Shown here piece after piece: positions 23,967 through 31,601 of a DNA stretch of 37,508 nt (position 1 is the stretch's first letter; each line of letters begins with the position of its first letter). The notes beneath the pieces were generated by a model. That model worked only from the letters and a program-made list of their open reading frames with translations, was not told where the DNA came from and made no database searches. This DNA comes from an uncultured Acidimicrobiales bacterium (GTDB taxonomy: Bacteria; Actinomycetota; Acidimicrobiia; Acidimicrobiales; AC-14). The position numbers and the translations under genes were made by a program. The stretch is from positions 1 through 37,508 of the forward strand of contig CADCTB010000227.1 of the NCBI GenBank assembly GCA_902805665.1. Reading direction: 5' to 3'.

Positions 23967-24991
23967 TGTTCGCGCTCGAGCTCCCCTACTGGCAGCTGAC
24001 GATCATCAAGACGGTGATCGTGCTGTCGATCATCCCGGCCGGCGCAGTCATCCTGGGCTACGTCTTCCTGCTCAAGATGATGGCCCACATGCAGAGCCGG
24101 ATGGGGCCCATGGAGCCCGGCGGCTTCCACGGCTGGTTCCAGCTCATCGGCGACGGGATCAAGTTCATCCAGAAGGAGGACATCATCCCGGCACAGGCCG
24201 ACCGGCGGGTGTTCGCCCTGGCCCCGCTCGTCGTCCTCATCTCCACCTTCCTGCTGTACGTGGTCGTCCCCGCCGGCCCCCGGCTGGTCGTCCAGGACCT
24301 CGACGTCGGCATCTTCTACGCCCTCGCCGTGTCATCGCTGGGCGTCATCGGCGTGCTCATGGCCGGCTGGGCCTCGGCCAACAAGTACGCCCTTCTGGGG
24401 TCCTTGCGGGCCGCCGGCCAGCTGATCGCCTACGAGCTGCCGCTGGTGCTCGCGGTGGTCGGCGTGGTCATCCAGGCCAACACCATGAGCCTGCAGGGCA
24501 TCGTCCATGCCCAGGCCGACGGCGCCATCTTCGGCATCTCCTGGATCGGGAACCCGTTCATCCTCACCCAGATCGTGGGTTTCGGCGTGTTCCTGGCCGC
24601 CGCCCAGGCCGAGCTGACCCAGACGCCCTTCGACATGCCAGTCGCCGAGTCGGAGCTGGTCGCCGGCTTCATGACCGAGTACTCGGGGTTCCGCTTCCTC
24701 TTCTTCTTCATGGCGGAGTTCGGCACCGCGTTCGCCCTGTCGGCCATCGCCGCCACCCTCTACTTCGGCGGCTGGTACCAGCCCTTCTTCGAGACCGGCA
24801 TCCTGGCCGACATCCTCGGGCCGGTGGTCCTCGGGATCAAGGTGATGCTCATCGCCTTCCTCATCTTCTGGATCCGTTTCACGTTCCCGCGTTTTCGCGA
24901 AGACCAGCTCCAGGCCTTCGCCTGGAAGTTCCTCATCCCCATCTCCCTCGTCAACATCATGGCGACCGCGGTCTTCAAGGTGGTGCTGTGA
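23963..24991 (+). CDS. nuoH: NADH-quinone oxidoreductase subunit H (set 2)
   Basis: A 342-residue NuoH. GDGIKFIQKEDIIPAQADRR is conserved. The second key loop reads AELTQTPFDMPVAESELVAG, then MTEYSGFRFLFFFMAEF. The usual motif is E-x-x-R-x-P-F-D; here residue 220 is Gln, a rare change near the quinone tunnel, while NuoH1 has Arg224. The start is ATG 23963 or 23966; both overlap the stop of the upstream 9-codon ORF. There is no Shine-Dalgarno of note, which fits reinitiation. The nuoH TGA overlaps a GTG that opens a 55-codon bridging ORF to nuoI. Confidence 0.94.
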   Translation: MMFALELPYWQLTIIKTVIVLSIIPAGAVILGYVFLLKMMAHMQSRMGPMEPGGFHGWFQLIGDGIKFIQKEDIIPAQADRRVFALAPLVVLISTFLLYVVVPAGPRLVVQDLDVGIFYALAVSSLGVIGVLMAGWASANKYALLGSLRAAGQLIAYELPLVLAVVGVVIQANTMSLQGIVHAQADGAIFGISWIGNPFILTQIVGFGVFLAAAQAELTQTPFDMPVAESELVAGFMTEYSGFRFLFFFMAEFGTAFALSAIAATLYFGGWYQPFFETGILADILGPVVLGIKVMLIAFLIFWIRFTFPRFREDQLQAFAWKFLIPISLVNIMATAVFKVVL

Positions 24992-25155
24992 ATCGCCGTC
25001 GCAACCAGAAGTTGCTCGGCGAGGCAGCTGCGCTCCCGGCGGCCGGCGGAGCCGGCCACCCCTCGCCCTGTTCTCTCCGGCCGGCAGCCGGAGGGGCCGC
25101 CTGCGGCGGCACCGACGTCCGCCGGCATGAAATCCCCGTAGAGGTGAATCTCTAA
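24988..25155 (+). CDS. Bridging ORF nuoH-nuoI (55 residues, set 2)
   Basis: The GTG at 24988 overlaps the nuoH TGA (GTGA), and the ORF's TAA (25153-25155) overlaps the nuoI ATG (TAATG). The peptide begins [20 protein letters not shown], is Gly/Ala-rich in the middle where the DNA forms hairpins, and ends EIPVEVNL. I recognise no family. It could be a real small protein or an open path for ribosomes across a structured spacer. Confidence 0.35.
   Translation: MNRRRNQKLLGEAAALPAAGGAGHPSPCSLRPAAGGAACGGTDVRRHEIPVEVNL
25018..25110. repeat. Row of hairpins in the nuoH-nuoI spacer
   Basis: GGCGAGG (25018-25024) pairs with CCTCGCC (25061-25067) and encloses GGCCGGC-GGA-GCCGGCC (25041-25057). Then come CTCCGGC (25075-25081) with GCCGGAG (25087-25093), and GCCGCC-TGC-GGCGGC (25096-25110). 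The nested outer and inner stem recalls the structured repeat at 15063 and 20523, but the sequence is not clearly the same. Confidence 0.6.
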
Positions 25156-25640
25156 TGCCCGAACTTCCCGGACTCGCCAAGGGTCTCGGCATCACGTTCA
25201 AGACCATGATCAACACCTGGACCAAGGGTGCGGTCACGGTCCAGTACCCGCACGAGAAGGAAGACCTGGCTCCTCGGACCCGGGGCGTCATCGCCCTGAA
25301 GGAGGAGAACTGCACCGTCTGCATGCTCTGTGCCCGGGAGTGCCCCGACTGGTGCATCTACATCGAGGGCCACAAGGAGAAGCGCCCGCCGCGCCGTGAG
25401 GGCGGCAAGCCCCGCACGGTGAACGCGCTCGACCGTTTCGACATCGACTACGCGCTCTGCATGTACTGCGGGATCTGCGTGGAGGTGTGCCCGTTCGACG
25501 CCCTGTTCTGGACACCGGAGTACGAGTACTCCGAGTCCAAGCTCGCCGACCTCCTGCACGACAAGGACCGTCTCGGCGAATGGATGGTCACCGTCCCTGA
25601 TCCCCCTGCCCTCGAGGCCGGGGCGGTCAAGAAGAAGTAG
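25155..25640 (+). CDS. nuoI: NADH-quinone oxidoreductase subunit I (set 2)
   Basis: A 161-residue NuoI with two intact [4Fe-4S] motifs: [15 protein letters not shown] and [12 protein letters not shown]. The N terminus [19 protein letters not shown] is the membrane-lying helix. A hydrophilic stretch rich in Lys and Arg ([15 protein letters not shown]) separates the two motifs. It lacks the long Lys-rich tail of NuoI1 and ends AGAVKKK. In set 2 it would be the outermost iron-sulfur subunit, because nuoE, F and G are absent, so an external donor could dock here. The ATG overlaps the TAA of the bridging ORF and has AGAGG upstream. Confidence 0.94.
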   Translation: MPELPGLAKGLGITFKTMINTWTKGAVTVQYPHEKEDLAPRTRGVIALKEENCTVCMLCARECPDWCIYIEGHKEKRPPRREGGKPRTVNALDRFDIDYALCMYCGICVEVCPFDALFWTPEYEYSESKLADLLHDKDRLGEWMVTVPDPPALEAGAVKKK

Positions 25641-25660
25641 CAGGAGCTAGCGTCCCCGCG

Positions 25661-26152
25661 ATGGTGGCCCAGAACATCGTCTTCGGCATCCTCGCCGTGG
25701 TCATGGTGGCCGCCGCGTTCCGGTTGGTCACCACCCAGAACGTCGTGCGGGCCGCCCTGTTCCTGGCCGTTGTCCTGGCCGGAGCGGCCGGGCTCTACAT
25801 CCTCCTCGCCGCCGAGTTCGTGGCATGGGTCCAGGTCCTCGTCTACATCGGCGCCGTCGTCGTGCTCCTGCTGTTCGGCGTCATGCTCACCCGGGCCCCG
25901 ATCGGGCGGGAGGGCGACCTCGACAACGACCAGCGCCTCCTCGGCGCACTCGTCGCCCTGTTCCTGCTCGGCGCCCTCGGCGCCGTGCTCCTCGACGCCT
26001 TCGGCGACCAGAAGGTGGGCACCATCAACATCCGGCGCACCGCCGAGGTCAGCGACTCCCTCTTCGGTACCTACGTGATCCCGTTCGAAGTGGTTTCCAT
26101 CCTGCTGCTGGCCGCCCTGGTGGGTGCCGTCGCCCTGGCCCGGAGGGACTAG
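25661..26152 (+). CDS. nuoJ: NADH-quinone oxidoreductase subunit J (set 2)
   Basis: A 163-residue NuoJ (ND6 homologue). The third helix, WVQVLVYIGAVVVLLLFGVML, with the family's V-Y-x-G-A motif is clear. Five membrane segments are predicted. The loop before the last helix reads DQKVGTINIRRTAEVSDSLFGTY, with an NIRRTAEVSDSLFG stretch typical of shorter, ancestral-type NuoJ. It starts 20 bases after nuoI with CAGGAG upstream, and nuoK follows after 6 bases. Confidence 0.93.
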   Translation: MVAQNIVFGILAVVMVAAAFRLVTTQNVVRAALFLAVVLAGAAGLYILLAAEFVAWVQVLVYIGAVVVLLLFGVMLTRAPIGREGDLDNDQRLLGALVALFLLGALGAVLLDAFGDQKVGTINIRRTAEVSDSLFGTYVIPFEVVSILLLAALVGAVALARRD

Positions 26153-26158
26153 GAGCCC

Positions 26159-26458
26159 ATGTACCTGAACCAGTTCCTGCTGCTGGCCGCCATCCTGTTC
26201 TGCCTGGGCGTCTACGGGGTCCTGGCCCGCAAGAACGCGGTGCTGGTGCTGATGTCCATCGAGCTCATGCTCAACGCGGTGAACATCAACCTGATCGCCT
26301 TCGGCGCCTTCCGCGACAACGTCATCGGTCAGGTGTTCTCGCTGTTCGTCATCGCCATCGCCGCCGCCGAAGTCGGCGTGGGTCTGGCCATCGTCCTGCT
26401 CATCTTCCGCAACCGGGCCGACATCGACCTCGACGAGCTCGCGCAGATGAAGGGCTAG
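26159..26458 (+). CDS. nuoK: NADH-quinone oxidoreductase subunit K (set 2)
   Basis: A 99-residue NuoK (ND4L homologue), three membrane helices, with the two conserved glutamates in [13 protein letters not shown] and [11 protein letters not shown]. The start is clean: ATG six bases after the nuoJ stop, with TAGGAGCCC between them providing the ribosome site. NuoL follows after 13 bases. Confidence 0.95.
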   Translation: MYLNQFLLLAAILFCLGVYGVLARKNAVLVLMSIELMLNAVNINLIAFGAFRDNVIGQVFSLFVIAIAAAEVGVGLAIVLLIFRNRADIDLDELAQMKG

Positions 26459-26471
26459 GACCGCCGCTCCC

Positions 26472-28439
26472 ATGCTGGACAACGCCTGGCTCATCCCGCT
26501 CATCCCCGCTGTCTCCTTCTTCGTCATCCTGTTCTTCGGGAAGCGCCTGCCCAAGAAGGGCGCCGAGGTCGGCATCGCCGCCCTCACCGCCTCCTTCGTC
26601 CTGTCCCTCCTCACCGCCATCGAGTGGACCGGCGAGCACGTGCCCCGCCATGCGGTGCACCGCCACACCACCTGGTTCGAGATCGGCGGGATCGACTTCG
26701 GGGCCGGCATCCACGTCGACGGGCTGACGGTGATGATGCTGGTGGTCGTCACCTTCATCTCACTGATGGTGCACGTGTACTCCACCGGCTACATGGACGG
26801 TGACCGGCGCTACACCTACTTCTTCGCCGCCCTCTCGCTGTTCACGGCGGCCATGCTCCTGCTGGTCGTCTCCGACAACACCCTGCAGCTCATGATCGGC
26901 TGGGAGCTCGTCGGCCTGTGCTCGTTCATGCTCATCGGGCACTGGTGGGAGGAGGGGGTCAACTCCGGCGCCGCCATCAAGGCCTTCATCACCACCCGTA
27001 CCGGCGACATCGGACTGATGACCGGCATCATCCTCCTCTTCTTCGCTGCCGGTCGGACGTTCGACATCGAGGCCCTGAACCGGGAGGCGCTCACCGGCGG
27101 CATCGGCCACGGCACCCTGCTCATCGGCGCCTCCCTGCTCTTCCTCGGCGTCATGGGCAAGAGCGCCCAGTTCCCCCTGCACGTCTGGCTGCCCGACGCC
27201 ATGGCCGGCCCCACCCCGGTGTCGGCCCTGATCCACGCCGCCACCATGGTCGTGGCCGGCGTCTACCTGGTCGCCCGCCTGTACGGCGTGTTCTTCGCCG
27301 GCTTCTCCATCGAGGTGGGCGGCACCAACCTGGTGGCCATCATCGGGGCGATCACCGTGCTGATCGCCGCCCTCCTCGCGTTCGTGCAGGACGACGTCAA
27401 GAAGGTGCTGGCCTACTCGACGGTCAGCCAGCTGGGCTACATGATCATGGCCCTCGGGGTCGGGGCGTGGACGGCGGCGGTGTTCCACCTCTTCACCCAC
27501 GCATTCTTCAAGGCCCTGCTGTTCCTCGGCTCCGGCTCGCTGATCCACGCCGTGCACTCCAACAACATGAGCGATATGGGGGGCCTGCGGAAGTTCATGC
27601 CCACCACCTTCTGGACCTTCATGGTCGGCTCGGTGGCCCTGGCGGGCATCTTCCCACTGGCCGGCTTCTGGTCGAAGGACGAGATCCTGCTCGGCGCAGC
27701 GGAGGACGGATACCCCATCATGCTCGTCGTGGGTCTCATCGGGGCCTTCATGACCGCGGCGTACATGACACGGGCGTGCTACCTCATCTTCGCCGGCGAG
27801 TACCGGGGCCACGGCCATCCGCACGAGTCACCGCCGTCCATGGCCTGGCCACTTCGCATCCTGGCCGTGCCAGCCGCGTTGGCGGGTCTGCTCAATGCTC
27901 CCGGGATCCTCCTTTTCAACGGGTGGGTTGAGTTCGAGGTGGAGGGGGTCGAGCACTTCCTCGAACACCATGACTTCAACCCGATGCTGGCCGCGGGGTC
28001 GGTCGGCGTCGCCCTCCTCGGGGTCGCCGCCGCCGCGGCCTACTACTACCGCGGCGCCTTGAACGGTCTCGCCGACCGGGTGCCGCCGCTGCGCACCGCA
28101 CACCGGGTCATCGTGAACAAGTACTACCTCGACCACCTGTTCCTGGGAATCATCCGGGCGATCCAGTACCCGGTGGCCCGGGCCGCCTACTGGGTCAACC
28201 AGCACGTGCTCGACGGCGTGGTCAACGGAGTGGGCAAGGCGGCCCAGCGCACCGCCCAGGTGGCCTACGACGTCATCGACCAGCGGGTCATCGACGGGGC
28301 AGTGAACGGCGCCGGCCTGTCGGCGGAGGAGGGCGGGAGCATCCTGCGCCACCTCCAGACAGGGAGGGTGCAGCAGTACGCAGCGCTGTTGTTCGGCGCA
28401 GTTGCGGTCTTGGCGATGGGCCTCGTGGTCCTGACGTGA
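26472..28439 (+). CDS. nuoL: NADH-quinone oxidoreductase subunit L (set 2)
   Basis: A 655-residue NuoL (ND5 homologue). Conserved features are LMIGWELVGLCSF, GKSAQFPLHVWLPDAMAGPT with PVSALIHAATMV, and VKKVLAYSTVSQLGYM. The C-terminal lateral-helix region contains two similar segments, DGVVNGVGKAAQ and DGAVNGAGLSAE. It lacks the His-rich insert of NuoL1 and has a hydrophilic GHGHPHESPPS stretch instead. The stop is followed by 33 bases to the nuoM GTG, in which a 7-codon ORF lies. Confidence 0.95.
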   Translation: MLDNAWLIPLIPAVSFFVILFFGKRLPKKGAEVGIAALTASFVLSLLTAIEWTGEHVPRHAVHRHTTWFEIGGIDFGAGIHVDGLTVMMLVVVTFISLMVHVYSTGYMDGDRRYTYFFAALSLFTAAMLLLVVSDNTLQLMIGWELVGLCSFMLIGHWWEEGVNSGAAIKAFITTRTGDIGLMTGIILLFFAAGRTFDIEALNREALTGGIGHGTLLIGASLLFLGVMGKSAQFPLHVWLPDAMAGPTPVSALIHAATMVVAGVYLVARLYGVFFAGFSIEVGGTNLVAIIGAITVLIAALLAFVQDDVKKVLAYSTVSQLGYMIMALGVGAWTAAVFHLFTHAFFKALLFLGSGSLIHAVHSNNMSDMGGLRKFMPTTFWTFMVGSVALAGIFPLAGFWSKDEILLGAAEDGYPIMLVVGLIGAFMTAAYMTRACYLIFAGEYRGHGHPHESPPSMAWPLRILAVPAALAGLLNAPGILLFNGWVEFEVEGVEHFLEHHDFNPMLAAGSVGVALLGVAAAAAYYYRGALNGLADRVPPLRTAHRVIVNKYYLDHLFLGIIRAIQYPVARAAYWVNQHVLDGVVNGVGKAAQRTAQVAYDVIDQRVIDGAVNGAGLSAEEGGSILRHLQTGRVQQYAALLFGAVAVLAMGLVVLT

Positions 28440-28472
28440 GGGAGTCTCAGAAACGATGTTGACCATGAAGCC

Positions 28473-30002
28473 GTGCTGACCGCTGCCATCTTCCTGCCCA
28501 TCGTGGGCGCCGCGCTCCTGGCGCTCATCCCGCGTGAGCGGGAGGAGATGCTCAAGGCCGTCGCCCTGGTGGTGACGCTGGCCACTGCGGTGGTCGGGCT
28601 CTCGCTGCTCTTCGGGTTCGACTACGACGACGCCGGACGCCTCCAGTACGAGACCAACCACGGCTGGATCGACGTCATCAACAGCCGCTACCACATAGGC
28701 ATCGACGGCATCTCCCTGCCGCTGCTGATCCTGTCGATGGTGATCACCGTGCTGTGCGTCATCTACTCCTGGGACCACTTTCCTGAGCCGCACAACCCAA
28801 AGGCGTTCCTCATCCTGATGCTCGTGCTCGAGACGGGCATGAACGGCACCTTCGCCGCCCAGGACCTCATCCTGTTCTTCGTCTTCTTCGAGCTGGTCCT
28901 GCTGCCGATGTACTTCATGATCGGCGTGTGGGGCGGCCCGAACCGCCAGTACGCGGCGATCAAGTTCTTCCTGTACACGCTCTTCGGGTCGGCGCTGATG
29001 ATCCTGAGCTTCCTGGCCCTGTACTTCAAGGGCGGTCAGACCTTCGACATCCCGCTGCTCATCGAGCAGGGCGGCGCCATCGCCCACGGCACCCAGCTGC
29101 TGATCTTCGGCGGCCTGTTCATGGGCTTCGCCATCAAGGTGCCGATGTTCCCGTTCCACACCTGGCTGCCCGACGCCCACACCGAGGCGCCGACGGTGGG
29201 CTCGGTGATCCTTGCCGCCGTCCTGCTGAAGCTCGGCACCTACGGGTTCATCCGCATCGCCATCCCGATCCTTCCCGAGGCGGCCCGGTCATGGGCCCCG
29301 TGGATAGGCCTCCTCGCCGTCATCGGGATCATCTACGGAGCGCTCGGCTGCCTGGCCCAGCGCGACATGAAGCGCCTCATCGCCTTCTCGTCGGTGGCCC
29401 ACATGGGGTTCGTGATGCTCGGCGTCGCCACCCTGACGAGCTTCGGCATCAACGCCGCGGTGTTCGGCATGGTGGCCCACGGCCTCATCACCGGGATGCT
29501 CTTCTTCCTCGCCGGCTCGATCCAGGAGCGCTTCGGCACCCGTGAGCTGGCCCGCCTCGGCGGCCTGCTGTTGCAGGCGCCGCGCATGGGCTGGATCCTC
29601 GGCTTCTGCGTCTTCGCCTCACTCGGGCTCCCCGGCCTCGCCGGGTTCTGGGGCGAGTTCCCCGCCATCCTCTCGGCCTACGAGCCGGCCCAGGGGCTGA
29701 GCCAGCTCACGTTCCGGATCTACATGGCGGTGGCCGCCATCGGCACCGTGTTCGCCGCCGGCTACCTGCTGTGGATGCTCCAGCGGGTGGCGTTCGGCAC
29801 GGTCAAGCCGGAGTTCGAGAACGCGCACGTCCACGACGTGCACATCCCCGAGTACATCGCCTGGGCGCCCCTGCTCATCGGCATCCTCCTCTTCGGCATC
29901 TTCCCGCACCTGCTGTTCAACGTGATCGACCCGGCAGTGGGGGCGGTCACGTCCGGAGTGGACGCCATCGGGGCCGCGGCCGCCGCCGGCGGCGGGAGGT
30001 AG
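28473..30002 (+). CDS. nuoM: NADH-quinone oxidoreductase subunit M (set 2)
   Basis: A 509-residue NuoM (ND4 homologue), with VFFELVLLPMYFMIGVWG (conserved Glu), FAIKVPMFPFHTWLPDAHTE (pump Lys) and CLAQRDMKRLIAFSSVAHMG. The GTG at 28473 gives MLTAAIFLPIVGAA, the normal NuoM N terminus. An ATG at 28456 in another frame opens a 7-codon ORF (MLTMKPC) whose stop overlaps the nuoM start by 7 bases. The C-terminal end is Gly/Ala-rich (GAAAAAGGGR). Confidence 0.95.
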   Translation: MLTAAIFLPIVGAALLALIPREREEMLKAVALVVTLATAVVGLSLLFGFDYDDAGRLQYETNHGWIDVINSRYHIGIDGISLPLLILSMVITVLCVIYSWDHFPEPHNPKAFLILMLVLETGMNGTFAAQDLILFFVFFELVLLPMYFMIGVWGGPNRQYAAIKFFLYTLFGSALMILSFLALYFKGGQTFDIPLLIEQGGAIAHGTQLLIFGGLFMGFAIKVPMFPFHTWLPDAHTEAPTVGSVILAAVLLKLGTYGFIRIAIPILPEAARSWAPWIGLLAVIGIIYGALGCLAQRDMKRLIAFSSVAHMGFVMLGVATLTSFGINAAVFGMVAHGLITGMLFFLAGSIQERFGTRELARLGGLLLQAPRMGWILGFCVFASLGLPGLAGFWGEFPAILSAYEPAQGLSQLTFRIYMAVAAIGTVFAAGYLLWMLQRVAFGTVKPEFENAHVHDVHIPEYIAWAPLLIGILLFGIFPHLLFNVIDPAVGAVTSGVDAIGAAAAAGGGR

Positions 30003-30011
30003 GCGGCCGCA

Positions 30012-31499
30012 ATGCCGTTCACCCCCCCCAGCCTCGACTATCACGCGCTCGCGCCGGAGATCATCCTCACCGTCGTGCTCGCCATCGTGCTGGTGGCCGA
30101 CCTGTTCCTCGACACGTCGCGCAAGTGGCTCCTGTCCAACATCGCCGCCTTCGGCCTGGTGGCGGCCATGGTGCCGATCCTGTCCCTGGCCCTGTCGGGT
30201 GACGACGTCCGCTCGATGGTCGGCGGCGCGTACGTCGTCGACAACTTCGCCCTGGTCCTCAAAGCCCTGTTCCTCGGCACGGGCTTCGTCGTCCTGCTCA
30301 TGTCGATCAACTACGTCGAGGACGGCGACTACTACGAGGGCGAGTTCTACTTCCTCCTGCTCTGCTCGCTGTTGGGCATGGTGGTCATGTCGTCGTCGCG
30401 TGACCTCATCACCATCTTCGTCGCCCTCGAGACGCTCTCCATCCCCGCCTACATGCTCGCCGGCTGGCGGAAGCGTGACCTGAAGAGCAACGAGGCGTCG
30501 CTCAAGTACTACCTGCTGGGGGTGCTGGCCTCGGCGGTCATGCTCTACGGCATGTCGCTGATCTACGGCTTCACGGGCACCACCGTGCTGGCCGACATCG
30601 GCGAGCAGATGAACGGCAGCGCGGCCGAGCAGCCGCTGGTCACGATGGCCATCGTGTTCATCATCGTCGGGTTCGCCTTCAAGGTGTCCGCCGTCCCGTT
30701 CCACTCATGGGCTCCCGACACCTACGAGGGCGCGCCGACCCCCGTGACGGCGTTCCTGTCGGTCGCGTCGAAGACCGGCGGCTTCGTCGCCCTGCTCCAG
30801 CTGATCTTCGTCGGGTTCTTCGGCCGGGACGACGTGTGGGGCCCGATGTTCGGCATCCTCGCCGCACTGACCATGACGGTCGGCAACCTGATCGCACTTC
30901 GTCAGACCAACATCGTCCGCATGCTGGCGTACTCGTCCATCGCCCAGGCCGGCTACATCCTGGTTCCCTTCGCCATCGCCGGCTCGAACGAAGGCGCCGC
31001 CGCGCAGAGCGCGTTCACCGCGTCGGTGGTCTACCTGCTCGTCTACGCGGCGATGAACCTCGGCGTCTTCGCCATCGTCATCGCCGTGGCCCGCAAGACC
31101 CGCTCGGGTGAGATCACGTCCTACGGCGGGCTGTACGAGTACGCGCCGGGCCTCGCCGTCCTCATGACGATCTTCCTGTTCTCGCTGGCGGGCATCCCTC
31201 CCCTTGCCGGGTTGTGGGCCAAGCTCTTCATCTTCCGGGCCGTGCTCGACGCCGGCACCGCGTGGGCGTTGCTGCTCGGCGTGGTGGCCGCCGTCAACTC
31301 GGTGATCGCGCTGTTCTATTACGCGGCGGTGGCCCGGGAGATGTGGATGAGCCCGGTGCCCGACGGCGACCGCACCCCCATCCGGGTGCCGGCGCCGCTC
31401 ATCACGGCCCTGGGCATCACCGCCGCAGTCGTGGTCGTCGTCGGCGTGTACCCCCAGGCCTTCGCCAACTTCGGGGACCTGGCGTCGCTGGTTCCCTAG
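30012..31499 (+). CDS. nuoN: NADH-quinone oxidoreductase subunit N (set 2)
   Basis: A 495-residue NuoN (ND2 homologue): ALETLSIPAYMLAGW (conserved Glu), ASLKYYLLGVLASAVMLYG, FKVSAVPFHSWAPDTYEGAPT (pump Lys and TYEGAPT) and MLAYSSIAQAGY. It begins 9 bases after nuoM and is the last gene of set 2. Its stop codon TAG lies inside the left arm of a 16-bp inverted repeat whose right arm covers the first codons of the downstream methyltransferase gene. Confidence 0.95.
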   Translation: MPFTPPSLDYHALAPEIILTVVLAIVLVADLFLDTSRKWLLSNIAAFGLVAAMVPILSLALSGDDVRSMVGGAYVVDNFALVLKALFLGTGFVVLLMSINYVEDGDYYEGEFYFLLLCSLLGMVVMSSSRDLITIFVALETLSIPAYMLAGWRKRDLKSNEASLKYYLLGVLASAVMLYGMSLIYGFTGTTVLADIGEQMNGSAAEQPLVTMAIVFIIVGFAFKVSAVPFHSWAPDTYEGAPTPVTAFLSVASKTGGFVALLQLIFVGFFGRDDVWGPMFGILAALTMTVGNLIALRQTNIVRMLAYSSIAQAGYILVPFAIAGSNEGAAAQSAFTASVVYLLVYAAMNLGVFAIVIAVARKTRSGEITSYGGLYEYAPGLAVLMTIFLFSLAGIPPLAGLWAKLFIFRAVLDAGTAWALLLGVVAAVNSVIALFYYAAVAREMWMSPVPDGDRTPIRVPAPLITALGITAAVVVVVGVYPQAFANFGDLASLVP

Positions 31500-31601
31500 G
31501 ACGCTGCTGATCTATCGCGCTGCGCCGGTGGCGACGCCTGCGTCGCCGCAGGTCAGCGCTTCGGGCCGCAGGCTCGACCTACGTTGATCAGCAGCGTCCT
31601 A
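31497..31601. repeat. Long nested inverted repeat between nuoN2 and midA
   Basis: TAGGACGCTGCTGATC (31497-31512) is perfectly complementary to GATCAGCAGCGTCCTA (31586-31601). Nested inside are GCGCTG (31517-31522) with CAGCGC (31554-31559), and GGCGACG-CCTG-CGTCGCC (31530-31547). The left arm contains the nuoN stop codon; the right arm overlaps the TTG start region of midA. It may be a terminator, an attenuator that hides the midA start, or a small mobile structured element. Confidence 0.85.

Noticed and set aside
31497-31601. Insertion-sequence ends
   Set aside because: There is no transposase between the arms (73 bases only) and no target-site duplication is evident.
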